Shown here in pieces: positions 25,071-33,837 of a stretch of 64,000 nucleotides of DNA (positions are counted from its first letter, which is position 1; the number at the start of each line of letters is the position of its first letter). The stretch is from the NCBI RefSeq assembly GCF_000308655.1, contig NZ_BAGC01000040.1, positions 310,001 to 374,000 of the forward strand, given 5' to 3'. The position numbers and the translations under genes were made by a program. Source of the DNA: Nocardia niigatensis NBRC 100131 (GTDB lineage Bacteria > Actinomycetota > Actinomycetes > Mycobacteriales > Mycobacteriaceae). The notes under the pieces were generated by a model, which was not told where the DNA came from, did no database searches, and saw nothing but the letters and a program-made list of their open reading frames with translations.

Positions 25071-25829
25071 ATGTCCGATCCGGGGCGCGCGTTCGGTATC
25101 GATATCGGTGGCAGCGGTGTGAAGGGCGCCGAGGTCGATCTCGCGACGGGCGAACTGGTCTACGAGCGCATCAAGATCGCGACGCCGCATCCGGCCACTC
25201 CGAACGCGGTCGCCGAGGCGGTCGCCAAACTCGTCGCCCAGTCCGGTTGGCAGGGCCCGGTCGGCATCACCATGCCGAGTGTGGTGCTGCACGGACAGAT
25301 CCGCACGGCCGCCAATATCGACAAGACCTGGATCGGCATCGACGGCCGGCACCTGTTCTCGGTGGCGCTGGGCGGCCGCGAGGTGACCGTCCTCAACGAC
25401 GCCGACGCGGCGGGGATGGCCGAGGACCGGTACGGGGCGGCAAAGGATCTCGACGGCTTGGTAATGCTGCTCACCTTCGGCACCGGGATCGGGTCGGCGG
25501 TCATGTACAACGGTGTGCTCATGCCCAACAGCGAGCTCGGGCACATCGAGGTCGACGGCCGCGAGGCCGAGCACCGGGCGGCCGCCTCGGTCAAGGATCG
25601 GGTCGGCATGACCTACCCGGAGTGGGCGCGGGAGGTCAGCAAGGTGCTGGTTACCTTGGAAAACCTGTTCTGGCCGAACGTGTTCGTGGCGGGTGGCGGC
25701 ATCAGCCGCGACTACGAGGAGTGGATTCCGTTGCTCTCCAACAGAACCCCCGTGGTGCCCGCCGCGCTGCGCAACACCGCCGGCATCGTCGGAGCAGCCA
25801 TGGCGGTGTCAGCCGGTATCGCACCGTAA
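25071..25829 (+). CDS. ppgK: Polyphosphate glucokinase
   Basis: 252 residues of the ROK-fold polyphosphate/ATP glucokinase, Rv2702 type, phosphorylating glucose with polyphosphate or ATP. Phosphate 1 ([16 protein letters not shown]), [14 protein letters not shown] with catalytic Asp, [15 protein letters not shown] (phosphate 2) and the [13 protein letters not shown] substrate segment are all present. GAGGAGTGG precedes the ATG. It lies upstream of sigA in the same direction, as in mycobacteria. Confidence 0.94.
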   Translation: MSDPGRAFGIDIGGSGVKGAEVDLATGELVYERIKIATPHPATPNAVAEAVAKLVAQSGWQGPVGITMPSVVLHGQIRTAANIDKTWIGIDGRHLFSVALGGREVTVLNDADAAGMAEDRYGAAKDLDGLVMLLTFGTGIGSAVMYNGVLMPNSELGHIEVDGREAEHRAAASVKDRVGMTYPEWAREVSKVLVTLENLFWPNVFVAGGGISRDYEEWIPLLSNRTPVVPAALRNTAGIVGAAMAVSAGIAP

Positions 25830-25847
25830 GTAAGCTGGTTCGATCGT

Positions 25848-25853
25848 TACAAT
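25848..25853 (+). promoter_or_regulatory. -10 element candidate for sigA
   Basis: TACAAT, a near-consensus -10, stands 130 bases before the sigA GTG in the ppgK-sigA gap. No good TTGACA lies 16-18 bases upstream, which is common in actinobacterial promoters. It implies a leader of roughly 120 bases. Confidence 0.5.
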
Positions 25854-25982
25854 GGAACACATGCCCGGCGGTGAGCCGGAAACCGACACCGGCACGAGAG
25901 CCGGTTTACCCCCCGACAGAACCGCTCCGCCGGATCACCACTCTGGCGTGACGCCGCACGAGACCGTCACGAAAGGGCGTAC

Positions 25983-27422
25983 GTGGTAGCCACGAATACC
26001 CGAGAGACCGCCGAATCGGCCGAGGCCGCCGACTCAGCAGACACCACTGAAGCACGGCCGGTCAAGAAGGCTGCCGCCAAGAAGGCCCCGGCCAAGAAGG
26101 CCGCGGCGAAGAAGGTCGCGGCCAAGAAGACCGCCGCGAAGAAGACCACCAAGGCCGTCGCCAAGAAGGCGGGCACGAAGAAGGCCTCGCCGAAGAAGGC
26201 CGCCGAGCCCGGCGCCGAAGGCGCTGAGGCCGACGAGGTCATCGACGACGAGTCGCTGGAGCTCGACGACCTGGGTGACATCGAAATCGACGAGGACGAC
26301 CTCGACGAGGACGAGGAACTCGTCGACGAGGTCGAAGAGGACGAGGAGGAGGGCGGCGAGGCCGCCGCCGCTCCCGCCGCCGGCGAGGAGTCCGAGGAGT
26401 CCGACGAGCCTTCTGAGAAGGACAAGGCGTCCGGCGACTTCGTCTGGGACGAAGAGGAATCCGAGGCGCTGCGCCAGGCCCGCAAGGACGCCGAACTCAC
26501 CGCTTCCGCCGACTCGGTCCGCGCCTACCTGAAGCAGATCGGTAAGGTCGCGCTGCTCAACGCCGAGGAGGAGGTCGAGCTCGCCAAGCGCATCGAGGCC
26601 GGCCTCTACGCGACGGAGAAGCTGCGCGAGTTCGCCGAGAAGGGCGAGAAGCTGCCGGTGCAGTCGCGCCGCGACTTCCAGTGGATCATGCGCGACGGCA
26701 ACCGCGCCAAGAACCACCTGCTGGAAGCCAACCTGCGACTGGTCGTGTCGCTCGCCAAGCGCTACACCGGCCGCGGCATGGCGTTCCTGGACCTCATCCA
26801 GGAGGGCAACCTCGGTCTGATCCGCGCGGTCGAGAAGTTCGACTACACCAAGGGTTACAAGTTCTCGACCTACGCGACGTGGTGGATCCGCCAGGCCATC
26901 ACCCGCGCTATGGCCGACCAGGCCCGGACCATCCGCATCCCCGTGCACATGGTCGAGGTCATCAACAAGCTGGGCCGCATCCAGCGCGAACTCCTCCAGG
27001 ATCTGGGCCGCGAGCCCACCCCGGAAGAGCTCGCCAAGGAAATGGACATCACGCCCGAAAAGGTGCTGGAAATCCAGCAGTACGCGCGTGAGCCCATCTC
27101 CCTGGACCAGACCATCGGCGACGAGGGCGACTCCCAGCTCGGCGACTTCATCGAAGACTCCGAGGCTGTTGTCGCCGTCGACGCGGTCTCCTTCACCCTG
27201 CTGCAAGACCAGCTGCAGTCGGTCCTCGAGACCTTGTCCGAGCGCGAGGCCGGCGTAGTCCGCCTCCGCTTCGGCCTCACCGACGGCCAGCCCCGAACCC
27301 TGGACGAAATCGGCCAGGTCTACGGCGTCACCCGCGAACGCATCCGCCAGATCGAGTCCAAGACCATGTCGAAGCTGCGCCACCCCAGCCGCTCGCAGGT
27401 CCTGCGCGACTATCTGGACTAG
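25983..27422 (+). CDS. sigA: Primary RNA polymerase sigma factor SigA
   Basis: 479 residues. Regions 1.2-4.2 of a group 1 sigma factor are intact: [15 protein letters not shown] (179-192, region 1.2), [49 protein letters not shown] (regions 2.2-2.4), [14 protein letters not shown] (3.0) and a C-terminal HTH ([20 protein letters not shown]). The N-terminal 150 residues are special: nine to ten KKA/AKK units (28-72), then an Asp/Glu-rich tract (84-145). GTG start. Downstream is a 42-bp palindromic terminator. It directs housekeeping transcription. Confidence 0.97.
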   Translation: MVATNTRETAESAEAADSADTTEARPVKKAAAKKAPAKKAAAKKVAAKKTAAKKTTKAVAKKAGTKKASPKKAAEPGAEGAEADEVIDDESLELDDLGDIEIDEDDLDEDEELVDEVEEDEEEGGEAAAAPAAGEESEESDEPSEKDKASGDFVWDEEESEALRQARKDAELTASADSVRAYLKQIGKVALLNAEEEVELAKRIEAGLYATEKLREFAEKGEKLPVQSRRDFQWIMRDGNRAKNHLLEANLRLVVSLAKRYTGRGMAFLDLIQEGNLGLIRAVEKFDYTKGYKFSTYATWWIRQAITRAMADQARTIRIPVHMVEVINKLGRIQRELLQDLGREPTPEELAKEMDITPEKVLEIQQYAREPISLDQTIGDEGDSQLGDFIEDSEAVVAVDAVSFTLLQDQLQSVLETLSEREAGVVRLRFGLTDGQPRTLDEIGQVYGVTRERIRQIESKTMSKLRHPSRSQVLRDYLD

Positions 27423-27430
27423 TGATCACC

Positions 27431-27472
27431 CGAGATCGGGCCGCTGAGCTGCAGCTCAGCGGCCCGATCTCG
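27431..27472. terminator. 42-bp perfect palindromic terminator after sigA
   Basis: The whole 42-base stretch equals its own reverse complement (centre CTGCAG at 27449-27454, ends CGAGATCGGG / CCCGATCTCG). As RNA it folds to an 18-19 bp stem with a minimal loop. It starts nine bases after the sigA stop and faces the convergent pro operon. Confidence 0.92.
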
Positions 27473-27565
27473 TATCAAGTCTCGAGCACGACGTCCGAAA
27501 GGTGTGTAAGGGCAGCACCGTTCGTCGCGCTCTTCGCGACGCGGCGACGGTGGGTGGGCCGGGGC

Positions 27566-28537
27566 TCATCGGGCCGTGACGAACCCCTGGGAGACCAGCC
27601 AGTCGCGGGCGACGGTTGCGGGTTCGGCGCCTTCGAGGTCGACCTTGCGGTTGAGTTCGGTGATCGTCTCGTTGGTCAGCAACCGTGAGATCGGCTCCAT
27701 CAGCGTGGCCACCTGGGGGTGGGCGTCGGCGAAGGATTTCCGCATCACCAGTGCCGCATTGTATTTCGGGAAGAATCCGAGATCGTCGTCCAGTATGCGC
27801 AAGTCGAGGGCTTTGATGCGGCCGTCGGTGGTGGCGACGGACCCGAACTGGCAGCCGCCGTTGGCGGTGGAGGTGTAGACCAGCGCGTCCTGCATGATCT
27901 GCTTGTGCACCTTGCCGGTGTCGATGCCGTACTTGCGGGCCATGCCCGGGAATCCGTCCTGGCGGACACTGAATTCGGTGCCCAGGCAGGTGGGTCCGGT
28001 GCCGGGTTCGGTGTTCACGGCGCGCGCGTAGTCGGAGAGCGTCTTCGTTCCGGTCCGCTGTGCGCTCGCCGCATTGGTGACCAGCGCGTAGGTGTTGTTC
28101 ATCGGGGCGACGTCCGCCCACAGCATGCCGTGCGCGGCCAGGTCGGCGGCGCGGACTGCCTCGAACTGCTTCTGCGCGTCCGGAATCGGCGTCTCGTTGC
28201 CCAGATAGTTGATCCAGCCGGTGCCGGTGTAGTCGTAGGCGATGTCGACCTGTCCGTGCAGTTGAGCATCGCGCAGACTGTTGGACCCGGTGATGTTGGT
28301 GAGGTCGCGCACTCGAGCGCCCGCCGCGGTGAGCGCGAATTCGATGACATAGCCGAGAATGTTCTGCTCGGTGAAATCCTTGGACCCCACCGTGATCGCC
28401 ACCCCCTGCAAACCCGGATCCGGCCGGATGCTGCCCGGTCCGACCTGCAACGGCACCGCCCCGCCGGATTCGAGCCCGCATCCCGCCACCAGCATCAGCG
28501 CGAGCGCGGCCAGCACCGCTGTCCATCGCCTCCTCAT
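27566..28537 (-). CDS. proX: Glycine betaine/choline ABC transporter substrate-binding lipoprotein
   Basis: 323 residues. Lipoprotein signal with lipobox LMLVAGC (Cys20), then an OpuAC-type binding domain: ITVGSKDFTEQNILGYVIEFALTAAGA, NSLRDAQLHGQVDIAYDYTGTGWINYLG, and VYTSTANGGCQFG, QVATLMEPISRLLTNETITELNRKVDLEG. The family captures betaine, choline or carnitine outside the membrane. ATG overlaps the upstream permease stop (ATGA). Last gene of the four-gene operon. Exact ligand unknown; the Tyr/Trp aromatic box is partly visible (YDYTGTGWINY). Confidence 0.9.
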   Translation of the reverse strand: MRRRWTAVLAALALMLVAGCGLESGGAVPLQVGPGSIRPDPGLQGVAITVGSKDFTEQNILGYVIEFALTAAGARVRDLTNITGSNSLRDAQLHGQVDIAYDYTGTGWINYLGNETPIPDAQKQFEAVRAADLAAHGMLWADVAPMNNTYALVTNAASAQRTGTKTLSDYARAVNTEPGTGPTCLGTEFSVRQDGFPGMARKYGIDTGKVHKQIMQDALVYTSTANGGCQFGSVATTDGRIKALDLRILDDDLGFFPKYNAALVMRKSFADAHPQVATLMEPISRLLTNETITELNRKVDLEGAEPATVARDWLVSQGFVTAR

Positions 28538-29286
28538 CGCAGACCCCGTGGGCCGAGGAACTGTTCGGCGAGCGCTCCCAGCCAATCCACCAGCAGCGCG
28601 AGCGCCACCGCCAGCATCGCACCCACCCACAGCGTCACGTTGTCCCGCAACTTGTATCCGGTATCGATGAGAATTCCCAGCCCACCCGCGCTGACCAGAA
28701 ACGACAGCGTCGCGGTCCCCACCGCCAGCACCAGCGAAGTCCGCAGACCCGCGAGGATGTACGGCACGGCGAGCGGAAACTCGATGCGCCGCAAGACCAT
28801 AGCCGCGGACATCCCCTGTCCCCGCCCGGCATCCACCAGCGTCGGATCAACCTGCTGATACCCGAGAATGGTGTTCCGCAACACCGGCAACAACCCGTAG
28901 AACGCGATCGGCGCCACCCCGACCCAGAACCCCGTGCGCTGGGTCACCAGGTAGTACAGCACGATGAGCCCGATGGCCGGCGCGGCCGCACCGGTATTGG
29001 CGATCCCCACGAAAAGCGGTGCCAGCCTGCGAAATCCGGGCCGGGTGAGCAAGGTCCCCAAGGGAACCGCGAGAGCGACGACGATGACCGCCACCGTCGC
29101 CGTGATCACGACGTGCTGTCGGGTGACGGTCACGATATTCGCCGCATTCATACTCGCCTGCTGTGTGGCTGTCAGATCCCGATCGAATGCCCACACCAGC
29201 ACCGCCACCCCCAGCCCCACCGCCAACACCGGCTGCGCCACCAGCCGAATGAGCTCCGACCGCCGCTCGGTACTCCGCCCCCTCAT
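28534..29286 (-). CDS. proZ: Betaine/choline ABC transporter permease (second)
   Basis: 250 residues, about six membrane spans. BPD_transp_1 domain with the EAA-like loop DAGRGQGMSAAMVLRRIEFPLAVPYILAGLRTSLVLAVGTATLSFLV. It forms the membrane channel with the other permease. ATG overlaps the ATPase stop (ATGA) and its own stop overlaps proX, so synthesis is coupled. ProW versus ProZ naming is by analogy with the mycobacterial proXVWZ cluster and may be reversed. Confidence 0.88.
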   Translation of the reverse strand: MRGRSTERRSELIRLVAQPVLAVGLGVAVLVWAFDRDLTATQQASMNAANIVTVTRQHVVITATVAVIVVALAVPLGTLLTRPGFRRLAPLFVGIANTGAAAPAIGLIVLYYLVTQRTGFWVGVAPIAFYGLLPVLRNTILGYQQVDPTLVDAGRGQGMSAAMVLRRIEFPLAVPYILAGLRTSLVLAVGTATLSFLVSAGGLGILIDTGYKLRDNVTLWVGAMLAVALALLVDWLGALAEQFLGPRGLR

Positions 29287-30518
29287 GGCCGCTCGCCCGA
29301 TTCCACCGCGCCGGAATCCTCGACCGCATCGGCGGGTTTCGTAGCGCCTCGGCTGCTTTCGGCGCGAGTGGTGGCGAGGTGGGTGACGAGGGTGTCGATC
29401 GCGATCAACCCCGCGTATTCGCCGTGATCGCCGGTGACCACCGCGTGGGCGGTGCTCTCGGTGAGCAGCATTTCCAGCGCCTCCTGCAGGGACGAGCGCA
29501 GAGCGACCGTGCCGGTGACCGGGTGTCCGGCCTCGCGCAGTGAGGAGGCGTGGGCCAGCTCCGGGGCCGAAACCCAGCGCAGCGGGCGGTGTTCCGCGTC
29601 CAGCACGAGGCCCCATTGCCATTCCCGCTCGGCGAGAGCGGTGCGCAGGGGTTGCGTCTCATCGCCTTCGGCGGCCGTCGGGCACTGCCCGAGTTCGACG
29701 TCCTCGACGCGGGTGAGCGTGAGCTGTTTGAGCCCGGCGTCCGCTCCGACGAATCCGGCGACAGTGTCGTCGGCGGGTGCGGCCAGGACTGCGGCCGGGG
29801 TGTCGTATTGCAGCAGTCGGGAGCCGTTGCCCAGCACCGCGATTCGATCGCCGAGTTTGACGGCTTCGTTGAAATCGTGGGTGACGAAGACGATCGTCTT
29901 GTGCAGTTCGGCCTGCAGGCGCAGCAGTTCGTCCTGGAGCAGCCCGCGGGTGATCGGGTCGACCGCGCCGAACGGCTCGTCCATCAGCAGGACCGGCGGG
30001 TCCGCGGCGAGTGCGCGTGCGACGCCGACGCGCTGCTGCTGACCGCCCGACAGCTGGCGGGGGTAGCGGCGGCGGAAGGTGCCCGGATCCAGGCCGACCA
30101 GGTCGAGCATCTCGTCGACGCGGGCGTCGATCTTCGCGCGATTCCAGCCGAGCAGCGCGGGCACCGTGGCCACGTTGCGCGCCACCGTCTGATGCGGGAA
30201 CAGCCCGGCCTGCTGGATCGAGTACCCGATCTGTCTGCGCAGCTGGTCCGGATCCTGACGACCGATATCACGTCCGTCGATGGTGATGGTGCCCGAACTC
30301 GGCTCGATGAGCCGGTTGATCATGCGCATGATGGTGGTCTTGCCACACCCCGACGGGCCGACGAAAACCACGATCTCCCCGGCCGGAATGGTGATCGAGA
30401 ATTCGTCGACCGCCGGATCCTGTTGCCCCGGATAGCGTTTGGTGACCGCGTCGAGCACGATCCGCGCGCCACGTGGCGTGTACGCGAAATCGTGTGCCGC
30501 AGTGACGGTTTCAGTCAC
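29283..30518 (-). CDS. proV: Betaine/choline ABC transporter ATPase with CBS-like tail
   Basis: 411 residues. Nucleotide-binding domain to about 245: FVGPSGCGKTTIMRMIN (Walker A), QQAGLFPHQTV (Q-loop), LSGGQQQRVGVARAL, LLMDEPFGAVD (Walker B) and FVTHDFNEAV (H-loop). The C-terminal 150 residues form a CBS-type pair (LRSSLQEALEMLLTESTAHAVVTGD, YAGLIAIDTLVTHL), used in OpuA-type systems to sense ionic strength or cyclic di-AMP. GTG start overlaps the upstream permease stop by eight bases. Confidence 0.92.
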   Translation of the reverse strand: MTETVTAAHDFAYTPRGARIVLDAVTKRYPGQQDPAVDEFSITIPAGEIVVFVGPSGCGKTTIMRMINRLIEPSSGTITIDGRDIGRQDPDQLRRQIGYSIQQAGLFPHQTVARNVATVPALLGWNRAKIDARVDEMLDLVGLDPGTFRRRYPRQLSGGQQQRVGVARALAADPPVLLMDEPFGAVDPITRGLLQDELLRLQAELHKTIVFVTHDFNEAVKLGDRIAVLGNGSRLLQYDTPAAVLAAPADDTVAGFVGADAGLKQLTLTRVEDVELGQCPTAAEGDETQPLRTALAEREWQWGLVLDAEHRPLRWVSAPELAHASSLREAGHPVTGTVALRSSLQEALEMLLTESTAHAVVTGDHGEYAGLIAIDTLVTHLATTRAESSRGATKPADAVEDSGAVESGERP

Positions 30519-31161
30519 GAATCCCCCTCGGGGTGGTGAGCCGGCCGACACCGGCCAGGAGGGCGTCGAGCAGCAAGGCCAGCACGATGATCAGCACCGT
30601 GCCGGTGAGGGCCTGCGGTACCGCGGTCGGGCTGCCCAGCCGGGCCAGCCCGGAGAAGATCAGGTTCCCCAGGCCGGGCCCCTTCGCGTAGGCGGCCATG
30701 GCCAGGATTCCCATGATCATCTGGGTGCTGACCCGCATCCCCGTCAGGATCGACGGCCATGCCAGCGGCAGTTCGATGCCGACCAGTACCCGCAGCCGGT
30801 TCATCCCGACCCCGCGCGCCGCGTCCGACACCGCCGGATCCACCCCGCCCAGCCCGATGATCGTATTGCGCAGGATCGGCAGCAGCGCGTACAGCACCAG
30901 CGCGACCACGGTCGGCCGCACGCCCAGCCCCAGCACCGGAATCAGCAAGCCCAGCAACGCGAACGACGGCACGGTGAGAATGATGCTGGCCAGCGCGGTC
31001 GCCAGCGCCGACCCCCACGGGCTGCGGTGCACCGCGATCCCGATCAGCACCGCCAACGCCGTCGCGATCAGCATCGACTGCACCACCGCGGATACATGCA
31101 GGTACGAGTCGGTGAGCAGTTGCCTGCGATGATCGACGACGAAATTCCAGAGCGTGCTCAG
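30511..31161 (-). CDS. proW: Betaine/choline ABC transporter permease (first), possible CTG start
   Basis: 216 residues from a CTG at 31161, which gives (M)STLWNFVVDHRRQLLTDSYLHVSAVVQS, the start usual for this permease group, and is preceded by AGGAGGGGG six bases upstream. The alternatives are GTG at 31230 and the open frame up to 31266, both without a ribosome site and with an unnatural N-terminus. Six spans, with the loop DAARGVGMNRLRVLVGIELPLAWPSILTGMRVSTQMIMGILAM. Operon head. Confidence 0.82.
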   Translation of the reverse strand: MSTLWNFVVDHRRQLLTDSYLHVSAVVQSMLIATALAVLIGIAVHRSPWGSALATALASIILTVPSFALLGLLIPVLGLGVRPTVVALVLYALLPILRNTIIGLGGVDPAVSDAARGVGMNRLRVLVGIELPLAWPSILTGMRVSTQMIMGILAMAAYAKGPGLGNLIFSGLARLGSPTAVPQALTGTVLIIVLALLLDALLAGVGRLTTPRGIRD

Positions 31162-31432
31162 AAGCCCCCTCCTGCCTAGGAGTTCACCGTCCAGTGTATT
31201 GACACGAACCCCGCCTCGAGCCTTTTCCACTGTCGGCGCGCAACTTCCGACTGCACGGCTGCTCACCGGAGGGCGGTATCGTCCTCATCCGAAGCAGCAT
31301 CTGCTGACGAGCACAGCGTCCAGCCTGCGTCGATCGGCGTTCCCGCTTGCCACGCCAACCGCTCGAACAGCGCGATCAGCGACGTCAGCAGACGCCCGGT
31401 GGACGGCTGCCGGGGCGGGGCAATCTGACATC

Positions 31433-32488
31433 ATGACTCGTGTGAAGGAGCATGTCGCTATCAGACTGCCATCCGACAGTGGTCCTGCGGATGGCGTAAC
31501 GCGGATTGTCGAGGGCCGGCTCTTCGACTGTCCGCATGGTCTTGTGGTGGCGGCTGATTGCCTCGGCCGGTCCTACCCGACCGTGATCGGTGGTCAACCA
31601 CTGACGATCACGGTGCCGTCGCTACCCGACGACCCAGCTATCGCTCTTCCGACGCTTGTGGGCCCTGAGTACCACTATGAATACCCGCCGTCCGACGTCG
31701 CAGTGGAACGGGCTCGCTGGGGGCATGTTGTCCCGGCACGCAAAGGTAGACCACTGAGCGCTCTGATCGAATCGTTGTACTACAGGTTCACAACCGCCGG
31801 ATCCGACAATGATGTGTCGGGTGTATGCGTGAGGATCGAAGACGATCTTGCTGATTGGTGGGGACGGGTGTCGATGTGGCTCGACACCTACACCGAACTG
31901 AACCTCCTCGGGCATGGGCGTCGGGAAGGCATCATTCTCGGACATCATTACGTCGCCTATGCGCGTCACGACGATGGCACTGTCCGACCAGTGAACTGGA
32001 CCAGCAAAGGGTCCACCGCGCTGCCGAAGCCGGTCAGGGTGCCGTCCTCGGACATCTTGGCTCGATCCTTCCACCTCGCCGGGGCCGGAGCGGTGCTGCC
32101 GCCGGAATGGCAGTACCTTCGCGACGCGCGTTCCTGGTTGAAGTCTCGCCAAACCCGACGTGCTGTCATCGATGGCTGCACTGCCGCGGAGATCGCGCTC
32201 ACCAATCAGGTACACACGCTTCTCGCTGACACCGACGAATTGGTGAGGGAAGAACTCCTGCTGCACTGCAATGGAATAGCCGACGTAGCAAAATTGGTCC
32301 GCAGGTTCGGGGGCTCGACGGCTTCCCGAAAGAAGATCGAGGAGAAGCTCGGGAAGGTCCGTGACCGCGCCGCGCACGCGGGTGAGGAACCTCCGCTCGA
32401 CCAGGCGAACGAGGCTCTCGAGATAGCCCACGAGGTAGTCGACTGTGCTCGGCCCCTGGCCACTCTGCACGAACAGACCCGAGAGTAG
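31433..32488 (+). CDS. Uncharacterised protein with HEPN-like C-terminal domain
   Basis: 351 residues from ATG 31433. I do not recognise a named family. The N-terminal half is beta-rich and may bind a ligand (WGRVSMWLDTYTELN in the middle). The C-terminal 120 residues are helical (RRAVIDGCTAAEIALTNQVHTLLADTDELVREELLL, SRKKIEEKLGKVRDRAAHAGEE) and hold R-D-R-A-A-H at 310-315, the Rx4H motif of HEPN ribonucleases. Codon use is looser and GC lower than neighbours, and it has no paralogous partner adjacent, suggesting transfer. It is monocistronic between the pro operon and the chorismate mutase gene. Could be an RNase involved in defence or stress; this is inference. Confidence 0.65.
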   Translation: MTRVKEHVAIRLPSDSGPADGVTRIVEGRLFDCPHGLVVAADCLGRSYPTVIGGQPLTITVPSLPDDPAIALPTLVGPEYHYEYPPSDVAVERARWGHVVPARKGRPLSALIESLYYRFTTAGSDNDVSGVCVRIEDDLADWWGRVSMWLDTYTELNLLGHGRREGIILGHHYVAYARHDDGTVRPVNWTSKGSTALPKPVRVPSSDILARSFHLAGAGAVLPPEWQYLRDARSWLKSRQTRRAVIDGCTAAEIALTNQVHTLLADTDELVREELLLHCNGIADVAKLVRRFGGSTASRKKIEEKLGKVRDRAAHAGEEPPLDQANEALEIAHEVVDCARPLATLHEQTRE

Positions 32489-32787
32489 GGGCGCGGTGAC
32501 CCACGCGTTTGGGCTTGGGCGACGTGGCAGCGGGCGATGCGAATGTGCCTTTGTCGCGTGCGGAGGGGTCATTGCCACCCCCCGGCGGTGGCCGCCGAGC
32601 CGCGCGAAGCGCTGTCGCACGCCGTGAGTGAACCGATCACAGCCGGCGCGAGCGCATTGGGCGGCCCCGCCAGGAGCCATGTCGACCTCGATCGATGGCA
32701 TTCCATGCCCCCGTTCGGTTTCCGCACAATCTGCGGATCGCTGCGCGTCCGGGGTACTCGCTGGATCGGGGCGGTAGGGTTCGCACC

Positions 32788-33387
32788 GTGGAAGCGACGG
32801 CATCGATGAGAAGCCTGGCGGTTGCGGCGGCAACGGCGGTGATGTTGGCCGTGGGGCAGTTCGGAGTGGCTGCGGCACAAGCCGATTCGGGATCCGTCGA
32901 TCGGCTGGTGGAGTTACTGGCCGAGCGAATCGCTACTGCGGATACCGTCGCCGCGGTCAAGTGGGAGGGGGCGGCGCGGGGCGGGGGTGAGCCGGTGATC
33001 GACGATCCGGTTCGGGAGCAGGCGATCTACGATGCGATGGGTCAGTTGGGGGCGGAGCGGAATTTGCCCGCACAGCTGGTTCGGCAGGTGTTCCAAGGTC
33101 AGATCGAGGCCAGCAAGATCGTTCAACGCGGGTTGGTGACCGAGTGGCGCTACGGGCTGGCGTCAGCCCCGGTACCCGCGACGGATCTGTCCGGCATACG
33201 GCCGGCGATCGACGGCCTCAACGTGGCGATCATCGACGAATTGAGTAGCGAGCGAATCGAATTGACGCGCTCCGACTGCCCAGCGCTGGTCGCCGCCGCA
33301 GTGCTCGGTGTCGCCGGAAGCAACCATCTCGACGCGCTCCACTCGGCAGCCCTCGTCCGCGCGTCGACACCCTTGTGCACGAGCTGA
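32788..33387 (+). CDS. Secreted AroQ-gamma chorismate mutase
   Basis: 199 residues. Signal peptide (MRSLAVAAATAVMLAVGQFGVAAAQA) and an all-helical AroQ-gamma mature domain: VDRLVELLAERIATADTVAAVKW, REQAIYDAMGQLGAERNLPAQLVRQVFQGQIEASKIVQ, with two late cysteines (SDCPALV and PLCTS) like the disulphide of the secreted M. tuberculosis enzyme Rv1885c. It rearranges chorismate to prephenate outside the membrane; why it is exported is unclear. GTG at 32788 chosen because a TAGGGT -10-like word lies eight bases upstream; ATG at 32806 is possible. Confidence 0.88.
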   Translation: MEATASMRSLAVAAATAVMLAVGQFGVAAAQADSGSVDRLVELLAERIATADTVAAVKWEGAARGGGEPVIDDPVREQAIYDAMGQLGAERNLPAQLVRQVFQGQIEASKIVQRGLVTEWRYGLASAPVPATDLSGIRPAIDGLNVAIIDELSSERIELTRSDCPALVAAAVLGVAGSNHLDALHSAALVRASTPLCTS

Positions 33388-33837
33388 CGTTCGCCGATGT
33401 CGGACTGGATCGTGGAACGTCGTACGTGGCTGCGGCCGGTGCCGGCGGTGGGGCGGTCGAGGGCATCCGGCGGGAAGCACCGTTCCAGCACCTCCAGCAT
33501 GATCACCGAGGCGGGTCGGACGAAACTCCTCGAGTGGCGGTCGCACGAGGACGGCTCCGAGCGTGTCCTGGCCGAGCATCACGCGGTGCCGCGGCTGGTC
33601 CGCATGCCAGGGCTACCACACCCTGTTCCGACATCCTTCTCCTACAGCGTCACTCGCGGCTTTCGCGTACGGCGAGGAATCGGTCGAGTAGATCGAACAG
33701 CGCCTCGGGCGTGCGGACCTGCTGCTCGTCTGTGAGGGAGTCGATGCCCTCCCGGTCTGACAGCGCTGACCCGGGCGGGAGGGTGGGCCCGCAAGATCTG
33801 TGGCATACGCTGGGGCCGGATGGGGAGGGGATGGATT
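33388..33837. other. Gap with no supported gene; one minus-strand coding remnant
   Basis: 450 bases between the chorismate mutase and DUF4253 genes. Plus-strand frames look random. On the minus strand bases 33650-33760 read S-D-R-E-G-I-D-S-L-T-D-E-Q-Q-V-R-T-P-E, then ALFDLLDRFLAVRESRE and stop, a natural-looking protein C-terminus, resembling the end of a MarR/TetR regulator, but it has no start and no upstream continuation. Probably debris from a deletion. Confidence 0.4.
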
